From assembly GCA_022820995.1 (NCBI GenBank), contig JAJEEM010000062.1, positions 1 through 64,000 of the forward strand: a stretch of DNA of 64,000 nucleotides. The letters run 5' to 3'. The translations under genes and the position numbers were made by a program. Under the pieces are notes generated by a model. That model did not search any database. It was not told where the DNA came from and saw only the letters and a list, made by a program, of their open reading frames with translations. Source of the DNA: Gemmatimonadota bacterium. Lineage in GTDB: Bacteria; Gemmatimonadota; Gemmatimonadetes; Palauibacterales; Palauibacteraceae. Of the stretch, positions 26,697 to 33,403 are shown one piece after another (within the stretch, counting starts at the first letter, position 1; every line of letters begins with the position of its first letter).

Positions 26697-27064
26697 GGAA
26701 CCGAACCTCCCTCTCCTAGTACCTGGTCCACTTCCCTCCAGAAATCCTCCAGCAGCGCGGCAGCGTCCCTGTACTCATAAGGCCGGATTGTCCGCAGGCG
26801 ATGCCGATGATCGTGCGGCGCACGTTGTCCCCCGCCCGGACCTCGTCTCTCCCCTCCCGGGTGCGCGTTATCGAAGCCAACCAGCCTGGCGCCATCCGGC
26901 GCATGCAGCGTCAACGAGTAGCTGAGACCATGCGGTCGCTCCGGCGTCACCTCGGTCCGCACCACGACGAACTTCACCCAGTGCCCGGTGTCGTCCACGA
27001 ACATCGTCTCGCCGTGCAGCTCGAGCAGTGCTTCCAACCCGGGATCGCGGTTCGGCTCCGTCAT
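26693..27064 (-). CDS. DUF6516/TumE-like toxin
   Basis: A 123-residue protein whose first half follows the DUF6516 (TumE-like) pattern: GETMFVDDTGHWVKFVVVRTEVTPERPHGLSYSLTLHAPDGARLVGFDNAH. A His/Arg-rich middle and the tail YRDAAALLEDFWREVDQVL complete it. TumE-like proteins are toxins of two-gene modules with an HTH antitoxin, and the downstream overlapping gene fits. The ATG lies 8 bases from a perfect palindrome and a TATGAT -10-like box, so the mRNA may be leaderless or nearly so. Confidence 0.75.
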   Translation of the reverse strand: MTEPNRDPGLEALLELHGETMFVDDTGHWVKFVVVRTEVTPERPHGLSYSLTLHAPDGARLVGFDNAHPGGERRGPGGGQRAPHDHRHRLRTIRPYEYRDAAALLEDFWREVDQVLGEGGSVP

Positions 27065-27072
27065 CGCGACGA

Positions 27073-27091
27073 GTTATCATAATCTGATAAC
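27073..27091 (-). promoter_or_regulatory. palindromic operator/-10 region of the TumE-like module
   Basis: GTTATCA-TAATC-TGATAAC is a perfect 7-bp inverted repeat with a 5-base spacer. On the minus strand it contains a TATGAT -10-like box about 12 bases before the toxin ATG. Binding there would block the promoter, as expected for autoregulation. Confidence 0.55.
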
Positions 27092-27137
27092 CCAAGCAAG
27101 AACAACCGAGCAACCTCGAAGTTGCCCCACGGCACAC

Positions 27138-27287
27138 ATGCCGACATCTTCTCGCGCCATGATTCGCGCGTCCGACATCCGATCCCTCCGCGCCCTCGGG
27201 GCGAGCTGCGACGGGAGCACCCCTGCCGGCAGCACCTGCGCCTGTATGTGTTCGTGTCCCCACGACGCGTGGATCCGGGTGTGTTGA
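27138..27287 (+). CDS. Cys-rich mini-ORF (RiPP precursor or leader peptide candidate)
   Basis: An ORF of 49 codons from ATG 27138, or 42 from ATG 27159. The peptide has a helical, basic N-terminal part (MIRASDIRSLRALGAS) and then a Cys-dense end, with CDG, TCACMCSC and a final VC: six Cys in 28 residues. Neither ATG has a good ribosome-binding site. A strong intrinsic terminator follows 33 bases after the stop, and then comes an ATP-grasp ligase gene. It could be a ribosomally made peptide substrate of that ligase, a Cys-sensing leader peptide controlling it, or chance. I do not recognise the sequence. The ORF-track start at 26988 is antisense to the toxin gene. Confidence 0.35.
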   Translation: MPTSSRAMIRASDIRSLRALGASCDGSTPAGSTCACMCSCPHDAWIRVC

Positions 27288-27320
27288 TGCGCTGAGCCCA
27301 AGCTCAAACCGTCTTTTCGA

Positions 27321-27356
27321 GCCGCCCCGGTCCGCCGACCCGGGCGGCTTTTTTTT
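27321..27356 (+). terminator. strong intrinsic terminator before the ATP-grasp gene
   Basis: GCCGCCC and GGGCGGC pair (extendable through CGG/CCG with a bulge) and are followed by eight T residues. It is the best canonical terminator in the window. It ends a plus-strand transcript covering the Cys-rich mini-ORF and lies only 38 bases before the ATP-grasp ATG. A CGGGGCG at 27197-27203 could pair with CGCCCCG in the left arm, an antiterminator possibility. Confidence 0.85.
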
Positions 27357-27394
27357 GTGCCCCCGTTCAACCGGCTTCGACCCGAGAGAAGATC

Positions 27395-28393
27395 ATGATT
27401 CGTCCCGTTTTGCCGCAGATACATGTCCTGTACGAGAATCCGGCCTGGATTCCGCCCCTTCAGGAGGCGCTCGCGAGGGAGGGTTTCCGGGTCCGCCTCG
27501 TGCACGTGAACGAGGGGCTCGTCGACCCGTCCGTCCCTCCCCCCGAGGGCATCTGGATCAACCGCATCAGCCCGTCGTCGCACACGCGGGGCCACGTCCA
27601 CACGGTGGAACTTGCCCGGCAACTCCTGTATTGGCTGGAGTCCCACGGCCGCCGGGTGATCAACGGGCTCGGCGCCTTCGAGCTGGAGATGAGCAAGCTC
27701 CGGCAGGATCTCGTCCTGCGCCGGCACGGGATCCGCACGCCCCGCACGGTGCTGGCCGTGGGGAGGGAGCATTTGCTCGAAGCGGCCGCCACCTTCGACG
27801 GCCCGTTCATCACGAAGCACGACCAGGGCGGCAAGGGGCTGGGGATCCGTCTCTTCCGCAACGCGCGGGAACTCGAGCGGCACCTCGACGGAGACGGCTT
27901 CGACGCGGGGCCCGGCGCGAGGATGATCCTGCAGCAGTACATCGACGCCCCGGAGCCGTTCATCACGCGGGTGGAGATCGTGGGCGGCCGCTTCGTGTTC
28001 GCCATGCGGAGTTCCACTGCCGGGGGGTTCGAACTCTGCCCCTCGGATGCGTGCAATCCGATGCCCTCCGGGAAGGACGAGGAGGAGGTCGAGGAAGGGG
28101 GGCTCCAGGTGTGCCCGACGGGTCCCGGGCTCTTCAGCCCCTCTCCGGTCGCGGAGGACGACCCGCTGGTGCAGCGGTACATCCGGCTCTGCAACAGGGA
28201 GGGAATCGAGATCGCCGGCATCGAATACGTGCGGGACGCGTGGGGCCACCGCTACACGTACGACATCAACGGCACGACGAACTACAACCAGACGCTGGGT
28301 GTCCGGATCGGCGTGGACGGCATGGGCGAGGTGGCCCGGTACATACGCCGAACGGCGACCCCGGACCGACGGCGGCAGCGAATCGCGAGCTGA
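27395..28393 (+). CDS. ATP-grasp ligase (RimK/glutathione synthetase-like)
   Basis: A 332-residue cytoplasmic enzyme of the ATP-grasp fold. An N-terminal preATP-grasp region (IHVLYENPAWIPPLQEAL) is followed by the nucleotide-binding lobe (GPFITKHDQGGKGLGIRLF) and the substrate/ATP lobe (ILQQYIDAPEPFITRVEIVGGRF). The late metal-binding Glu/Asn region is GIEIAGIEYVRD...YDINGTTNYN. Enzymes of this fold join a carboxylate to an amine with ATP. The substrate is unknown; it is related to, but not clearly, RimK-type peptide ligases. It is expressed just downstream of a terminator and a Cys-rich mini-ORF. Confidence 0.8.
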   Translation: MIRPVLPQIHVLYENPAWIPPLQEALAREGFRVRLVHVNEGLVDPSVPPPEGIWINRISPSSHTRGHVHTVELARQLLYWLESHGRRVINGLGAFELEMSKLRQDLVLRRHGIRTPRTVLAVGREHLLEAAATFDGPFITKHDQGGKGLGIRLFRNARELERHLDGDGFDAGPGARMILQQYIDAPEPFITRVEIVGGRFVFAMRSSTAGGFELCPSDACNPMPSGKDEEEVEEGGLQVCPTGPGLFSPSPVAEDDPLVQRYIRLCNREGIEIAGIEYVRDAWGHRYTYDINGTTNYNQTLGVRIGVDGMGEVARYIRRTATPDRRRQRIAS

Positions 28394-28438
28394 AGGCGGA
28401 ATCGGGAGGCGGCGGGTTCCGTCCAGCCCGCGCGGGTG

Positions 28439-28858
28439 CTACGCCTCGCCGCCCATCACGTGCGGATACACGGCCTCGACCGTTCGGCGCACGGCGGCGC
28501 GGGCGCCCTCCGCGTCCTCCCTCGAGTAGAATCCGGTCGGCGTCAGGTCCTCCGCTCCGTAGAACGCGAGCTCCCGGTCACGGCGGAGGTGGCGGGACGC
28601 GGCCGCCAGCGCCTCGGCTTCGCGGGCCAACTCCGGAGGCAGGCGGTCCTTCTCCGCGAGCAGCACGTCCGAAACGTCGTGGATCCGGGGCGGGTCGACA
28701 CCGCACCAGCGTAAGAGGCCCTTGAGCGCCAGCTCCAGGATCTCCTGCGACTCTCGAACCACATCCGGCCAGCCCCCGCCCTCGAACAACACGTCCAGGG
28801 CCTTGAGCCGGAGTTTCGCGCGCCGGAGATAGTCCTCGGCAAGCTCGACGTTGCGCAT
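28439..28858 (-). CDS. HEPN domain toxin of a HEPN/MNT module
   Basis: A 139-residue all-helical protein of HEPN type: MRNVELAEDYLRRAKLRLKALDVLF, then ESQEILELALKGLLRWCGVDPPRIHDVSDVLL, then the late YPHVMGG. The RxxxxH ribonuclease motif is not evident in the usual position, as in the substrate-binding subgroup that pairs with MNT proteins. Its ATG shares a base with the stop of the upstream MNT gene (TGATG). HEPN/MNT pairs act as toxin-antitoxin systems in which MNT AMPylates HEPN. Confidence 0.8.
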   Translation of the reverse strand: MRNVELAEDYLRRAKLRLKALDVLFEGGGWPDVVRESQEILELALKGLLRWCGVDPPRIHDVSDVLLAEKDRLPPELAREAEALAAASRHLRRDRELAFYGAEDLTPTGFYSREDAEGARAAVRRTVEAVYPHVMGGEA

Positions 28859-29436
28859 CAACCGGCCCGAACCCAATACGGCTGCCCGTGGAGGAGGCGG
28901 CGAGAGATCCGGCCCGCCGAGATCATGCGGCGGATATCCGCGAGCCGCTCCGACACCGCCCAGCCCCGTTCGTGGAGGAGGAGTCCGTCGATTGCCACCT
29001 CCGCCCACGTACCGGAAGGCACGATCCCCTCGGGCGGCAGGTGAACGAAATGAGGCTCGACCTCGTGGCCGCGCCAATGAAGCGCCGGCTCGCGGTCCCA
29101 CCGCCCATACAACTCTCTCGTGATCGGGACACGCTCCTCGGCGATCAGCAGGACATCGAAATCCGAGGCCGCTGCGCTCTCTCCGCGGACCCAGGAGCCG
29201 AAGGCGGCGACGCCCACCAGCGACTCGCCGAGCAGCCGTGCCGCGCGCTCGACCAGCGCGGCAGCCTCTGCGTCCGGAGGCGCGCCGGGAGACGCCAGCT
29301 TTCGCGCACAGTATTCATTGAGCGACATGGATGCGGCCCGCGCAGCCGTGCGCAACGTCCCGTGCAGGCCGGGGTCGATGCGCAGGACGAAGCGGCCCGA
29401 GGGACTGGATTCTCTACTGGTAGTATCACGCAGCAT
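28858..29436 (-). CDS. RHH-MNT fusion: nucleotidyltransferase antitoxin with N-terminal HicB-like domain
   Basis: A 192-residue protein. Residues about 14-50 (GRFVLRIDPGLHGTLRTAARAASMSLNEYCARKL) form a ribbon-helix-helix of HicB/Arc type. Residues about 65-190 are a minimal nucleotidyltransferase with GSWVRGESAAASDFDVLLI, the GSxxRG...SDxD catalytic site. MNT proteins modify their HEPN partner. The fused RHH probably lets the antitoxin bind its own promoter, next to a perfect palindrome. The fusion is unusual for a module of this size. Confidence 0.8.
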   Translation of the reverse strand: MLRDTTSRESSPSGRFVLRIDPGLHGTLRTAARAASMSLNEYCARKLASPGAPPDAEAAALVERAARLLGESLVGVAAFGSWVRGESAAASDFDVLLIAEERVPITRELYGRWDREPALHWRGHEVEPHFVHLPPEGIVPSGTWAEVAIDGLLLHERGWAVSERLADIRRMISAGRISRRLLHGQPYWVRAG

Positions 29437-29442
29437 CTTCTG

Positions 29443-29452
29443 ATGATATCAT
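29443..29452 (-). promoter_or_regulatory. palindrome upstream of the RHH-MNT gene
   Basis: ATGATATCAT is a perfect 10-bp palindrome 7 bases upstream of the RHH-MNT start codon. It is a candidate operator for the ribbon-helix-helix domain of that protein. Confidence 0.45.
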
Positions 29453-29509
29453 ATCCAGCTCGCTGTGTCGACTGTTGCGCGGGGATTCCGCGACCCGGTA
29501 GGTCATCGC

Positions 29510-30349
29510 ATGCCACGCTTATGGGCGTTGTCCGACCTGCACCTCTCCCACCCGGGAAACCGGGCGGCGCTGGAGGATTTTCCGGCCCATCCCGACGACT
29601 GGCTGATCCTGGCGGGGGACGTGACCCACGGGGCGCAGCGGCTCGATTCGTGCCTTGCGCGACTGACTCCGAAGTTCCGGCAGGTCGTCTGGGTCCCCGG
29701 GAACCACGAACTCTGGACGATACCGGACCGGGCTCCCGGCCTCCGCGGCGTAGCGCTCTACGAACATCTCGTCGAAGTCGCCCGCTCCCACGGCGTCCTC
29801 ACGCCGGAGGACCCCTATCCCGTGGTCGAACATCGGGACGGGCCGGTGCTGATCGCACCACTGTTCCTGCTCTACGACTACAGCTTTCGGCCCCGGCAGA
29901 TCCGGCGCGAACAGGTGATTCAGTGGGCCCGGGAAACCCGCGTCGTCTGCGGGGACGAAATGATGCTGCATCCCGACCCGTTTCCGGATCGGGACTCGTG
30001 GTGCGCGGCGCGCTGCGAGGACGCGGTGGCCCGGCTCGCGTCGGCTCCTCCCGATCTTCCCAAGGTCCTCGTGAATCACTTTCCGCTCGAGGAACGGCAC
30101 GCCGTGCTGCCGAGGATTCCGCGATTCACGCCGTGGTGCGGAACCCGCCGAACCGAAGGTTGGCACCGCCGGTTCAACGCGGGCGCGGTGGTGTACGGCC
30201 ACCTCCACATCCCGGACACGCACTGGCTCGACGGCGTGCCCTTCCAGGAGGTCTCCCTGGGTTATCCGCAGCAGTGGAACCGACAGCGGGGGATCGGCGC
30301 CTACCTGCGGGAAGTCACCCTGGCGCCCCGGGGCGCGACGATCCGCTGA
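29510..30349 (+). CDS. metallophosphoesterase
   Basis: A 279-residue calcineurin-like phosphoesterase with the full metal-binding set: SDLHLSHPGN (D, H), LAGDVTHG (D), VPGNHELW (N, H), NHFP (H) and YGHLHIP (H). Substrate unknown; the family includes nucleotidases, cyclic nucleotide phosphodiesterases and phosphoprotein phosphatases. The ATG at 29510 is chosen because the first metal motif is 7 residues in; an upstream GTG at 29465 is possible. The gene is convergent with the SDR gene, 17 bases apart. Confidence 0.85.
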   Translation: MPRLWALSDLHLSHPGNRAALEDFPAHPDDWLILAGDVTHGAQRLDSCLARLTPKFRQVVWVPGNHELWTIPDRAPGLRGVALYEHLVEVARSHGVLTPEDPYPVVEHRDGPVLIAPLFLLYDYSFRPRQIRREQVIQWARETRVVCGDEMMLHPDPFPDRDSWCAARCEDAVARLASAPPDLPKVLVNHFPLEERHAVLPRIPRFTPWCGTRRTEGWHRRFNAGAVVYGHLHIPDTHWLDGVPFQEVSLGYPQQWNRQRGIGAYLREVTLAPRGATIR

Positions 30350-30366
30350 CCGCCGCCGGGACCCGG

Positions 30367-31185
30367 TCAGCGGAAGGAGCGGCGCAGCAGGAACTCGTAG
30401 GCCCCGTCGCCGAGCCACTTCCTGATGAAGAGCGCGGGCCGCGCCAGGTGGCCCTTGACGTATCTGCGGCGGGGCCTGGGGGTCGTGGCGGCCTCGACCA
30501 GCACCGCGCCGAGTACGCGGGCTTCGGTGCTCCGGGCCCTGGCCTTCGGATCTTCGAACATCCTGAGGAACGGTTCGAACTGCGCCTCGTACGCGGTGTC
30601 GTCGCGGTACTCCTTCAATCGGCCGCGGGTCACGTCGAAGAACTCGGTCCGGATCGCGCCCGGTTCGACGAGGACGACCTGGATGTTGAAGGGCGCGGTC
30701 TCGAGGCGGAGGCAGTCCGACCACCCCTCCAGCGCGTGCTTGGTGGCGACGTACCAGGCCCCGAGCGGCACGAAGATCTTTCCCACCACGGACGAGACGT
30801 TGATGATCCGGCCCGAGCGCTGCGCCCGCATGTGCGGCAGGACGAGTCGGGTGAGGTGGGCGAGGCCGAACAGGTTCACGTCGAACTGGTACCGCGCGTC
30901 GTCGAGCGGGATTTCCTCGACGGGTCCGTAAAGGCCGAAGCCCGCGTTGTTGATGAGGACGTCGATGCGCCGCTCGCGTTCGATGATCCGGCTCAAGGCC
31001 CGCTCGTTGTCCTCCTCGCTTGTGACGTCCATTTCGACGGGCGCAATGCCGTGTTCGGTCAACTCCTCCAGCCGATCCAGGCGGCGTGCGCCGGCGTAGA
31101 CCGTGTGGCCTTCCCGGGCCAGAAGAATCGCGGCCTCCCGGCCGATGCCGGCCGAGGCTCCGGTGACCAGTATCACCTTGCGCAT
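30367..31185 (-). CDS. short-chain dehydrogenase/reductase
   Basis: A 272-residue classical SDR with the cofactor motif TGASAGIG (about 8-15), the NNAG motif in VLINNAGFGLYG, the catalytic Ser of VSSVVGK and YxxxK in WYVATKHALEG. The EMDVTS stretch suggests NADP(H). The C-terminus AYEFLLRRSFR is distinctive and recurs in the internally deleted copy at 34978-35127. The ATG at 31185 follows a GGAAGG site. Substrate not predictable. Confidence 0.87.
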   Translation of the reverse strand: MRKVILVTGASAGIGREAAILLAREGHTVYAGARRLDRLEELTEHGIAPVEMDVTSEEDNERALSRIIERERRIDVLINNAGFGLYGPVEEIPLDDARYQFDVNLFGLAHLTRLVLPHMRAQRSGRIINVSSVVGKIFVPLGAWYVATKHALEGWSDCLRLETAPFNIQVVLVEPGAIRTEFFDVTRGRLKEYRDDTAYEAQFEPFLRMFEDPKARARSTEARVLGAVLVEAATTPRPRRRYVKGHLARPALFIRKWLGDGAYEFLLRRSFR

Positions 31186-31326
31186 GGTGCTCTTCCTTCC
31201 CCCGTGGTCTTCCATCGGGGGTGTGGGGGCGTTCCCGCGGGAACGTCCGCGTGAGGCTTCGAGGACGGACACGATGTTAGCATGGAGGGGGTTCCGGAAG
31301 GACTCGGACACGGAGGAGCACGAGCG

Positions 31327-31368
31327 ATGACCCGACCCCCCTGGGTCGACAGGCCATCCGGAAGTTGA
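31327..31368 (+). CDS. 13-codon upstream ORF coupled to the BCCT transporter
   Basis: ATG 31327 has an ideal GGAGGAG site 8 bases upstream and encodes a 13-residue peptide ending in TGA at 31366-31368. That stop overlaps the TTG start of the transporter (TTGA). The TTG itself has no good ribosome-binding site, so translation probably reaches it by re-initiation from this mini-ORF. It is too short for the ORF track. Alternatively the true start of the transporter is elsewhere. Confidence 0.4.
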   Translation: MTRPPWVDRPSGS

Positions 31369-32954
31369 GCCGACTGCACAGGCGAACCACGGCGCAGGGC
31401 GGGCTGTGGAAGGGGCTGAATCCCGGGATGGCGCTCGCCGCCAAGGGCGTCGTGCTGGTCTTCGTCCTCGCCACGGTCTGGGACGTGGACGCCGCCGGCG
31501 CCGCCTTCGGTCGCCTCCGCGCCTGGATCGAGGGCACGCTCGACTGGTTCTACGTCCTGACGGTCTGCGCGACCCTGTTCACCTGCGTGCTCCTGGCGTG
31601 CAGCCGGTTCGGGAGGATTCGGCTCGGCGATGAGGACGCCGCACCCGAGTTCAGCCGGTTCTCCTGGCTGGCCATGCTGTTCTCGGCGGCGGTCGGGATC
31701 GGACTGCTGTTCTTCTCCATCGCCGAACCGATCTTCTATTTCGACAACAGCCAGGCCGCGGGCTATCCCAACAACCCGATCGCCGACCTGGCGGGCGCCA
31801 CGACGCTGGACGAGCGGCGGGCCGTGCACGCCATGCGCGTCACCTACCTCCACTGGGGCGTCCACGGATGGTCCGCGTACGTGCTGGTCGGGCTGTGCCT
31901 CGCCTACTTCGGGTTCCGCAAGAAGCTGCCGCTGACGCTGCGCTCCGCTCTGTACCCGCTCATCGGCGACCGGATCTACGGCCCGATCGGCGACTTGGTG
32001 GACCTGCTGGCGGTGTTCGGCGGGGTCTTCGGCATTGCGACCTCCCTGGGCCTCGGGGCGAGCCAGATGGCCGCGGGACTCGACGTGCTGTTCGGGGTGG
32101 ACCCGGGTCTCGTCACGCAGGTTGCGCTCATCGCCGGCATCTCGCTGGCGGCCACGCTGTCGGCGGTGTCCGGCGTGAAGCGCGGGATCCGCATCCTGTC
32201 CGAGTGGAACATCGGCGTGAGCGTGCTCCTGCTGGGGTGCTTCCTGCTGCTGGGCCCCTTCGCGTGGCTCATCCGGTTCATCGCCACATCCGCCGGCGAA
32301 TACCTGTGGCGCGCGGTGCCCATGGGATTCTGGATCGCCGATGGTCCGGGGCCGAGCGCGTGGCAGAACGCCTGGACGATCTTCTACTGGGGATGGTGGA
32401 TCTCGTGGGCGCCCTTCGTCGGCACGTTCATCGCCCGCATCTCGCGCGGGCGCACGCTGCGCGAGTTCGTTCTCGGCGTGCTCGTCGTCCCGACCGGCCT
32501 GGCGCTCGTGTGGTTCGGCATCTTCGGCGGCAACGCGATCCACCTCGAACTCAACGCACCGGGCGGCGTCGGGACGGCGGGAATCATCGAACTGGTGCGC
32601 GGCGGGAACTACGAGGGCGCGCTCTACGCGACGATCGACCGGATGAGCGACGCCGACTGGCTCGCCTGGGCCATGTCCGCCATGGCCACGCTCCTGCTCG
32701 CGACGTGGTTCATCACGTCTTCGGACTCCGGCACGCTGGTGATCACCACGCTCCTGAGCATGGGCGATCCTCACCCCCCTCGGCGTTTCCGCATCGTCTG
32801 GGGGCTCGGCGTGGGCGCGGTGGCCGCCGTGCTGCTGCTCGCCGATGGCCTCCAGGCCCTCCAGACCGCCGCCATCGCCGCCGCCCTGCCCGTGAGCGTC
32901 GTGCTGCTGTTCATGATCGCCGGGCTGCTCAGGTCTCTCGCGCGCGACCCTTAG
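31365..32954 (+). CDS. BCCT family transporter (betaine/carnitine/choline type)
   Basis: A 529-residue membrane protein with 12 predicted helices. The BCCT signature is complete: GWWISWAPFVGTFIARISRGRTLREFVLGV, preceded by TIFYW. The N-terminal helix region and FSAAVGIGLLFFSIAEP also match. Members take up glycine betaine, choline or carnitine with Na+ or H+, mostly for osmoprotection. The start is a TTG overlapping a mini-ORF stop. The C-terminus is short, without the long osmosensing tail of BetP. It is convergent with a VOC gene. Confidence 0.9.
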   Translation: MSRLHRRTTAQGGLWKGLNPGMALAAKGVVLVFVLATVWDVDAAGAAFGRLRAWIEGTLDWFYVLTVCATLFTCVLLACSRFGRIRLGDEDAAPEFSRFSWLAMLFSAAVGIGLLFFSIAEPIFYFDNSQAAGYPNNPIADLAGATTLDERRAVHAMRVTYLHWGVHGWSAYVLVGLCLAYFGFRKKLPLTLRSALYPLIGDRIYGPIGDLVDLLAVFGGVFGIATSLGLGASQMAAGLDVLFGVDPGLVTQVALIAGISLAATLSAVSGVKRGIRILSEWNIGVSVLLLGCFLLLGPFAWLIRFIATSAGEYLWRAVPMGFWIADGPGPSAWQNAWTIFYWGWWISWAPFVGTFIARISRGRTLREFVLGVLVVPTGLALVWFGIFGGNAIHLELNAPGGVGTAGIIELVRGGNYEGALYATIDRMSDADWLAWAMSAMATLLLATWFITSSDSGTLVITTLLSMGDPHPPRRFRIVWGLGVGAVAAVLLLADGLQALQTAAIAAALPVSVVLLFMIAGLLRSLARDP

Positions 32955-32997
32955 CGAGGATGACGCTCGCCAGCGAAGATGCCGCGGGCGCGCGGTC

Positions 32998-33360
32998 TCA
33001 CGACGCGGGTTCCCAGAGCTCGATCGCGTTTCCTTCGGGGTCGTGGATGCGGGCGAAGCGGCCGACGCCCCCCATCTCGCTCTCGTGGGTGACCTCGATA
33101 TCCGCGGACTTCAGTTGCGCGATCATCGCGTCCAGGTCGGCGACGCGGAAGTTCAGCATGAACGTCTTCTCCGCCGCGAAATAGTCCGTGTCGGCGGCGA
33201 AGGGCGCGAACACCGTCACCCCGGACTCCGTCACCCACGGCTCCATCTCCATGTTCGTCGGAGCGGGATTGATGCCGAGGTGATCCTCATACCATTTCGT
33301 GAGTCCTGCCGGATCCTTCGCCCGAAAGAAGAACCCGCCGAATCCCTGAACGGTTTGCAC
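32998..33360 (-). CDS. single-domain VOC family protein
   Basis: A 120-residue glyoxalase-fold protein with the typical start VQGFGGFFFRAKDPAGLTKWYEDHLGI and the end GRFARIHDPEGNAIELWEP, whose Glu is a usual metal ligand. Reaction unknown. A GTG at 33360 with AAAGGA upstream is chosen. The ORF track extends it to 34014 across the neighbouring peptidase gene, which is a shadow. It is one of two VOC genes in the window. Confidence 0.82.
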   Translation of the reverse strand: MQTVQGFGGFFFRAKDPAGLTKWYEDHLGINPAPTNMEMEPWVTESGVTVFAPFAADTDYFAAEKTFMLNFRVADLDAMIAQLKSADIEVTHESEMGGVGRFARIHDPEGNAIELWEPAS

Positions 33361-33403
33361 GCTATGTCCTTTCGATGATGGGCTGCACGATCGACGCCCG
33401 GGT

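Noticed and set aside
26988-27137. N-terminal extension of the Cys-rich mini-ORF
   Set aside because: It is antisense to the TumE-like gene start and promoter; if the mini-ORF is real it should begin at 27138 or 27159.
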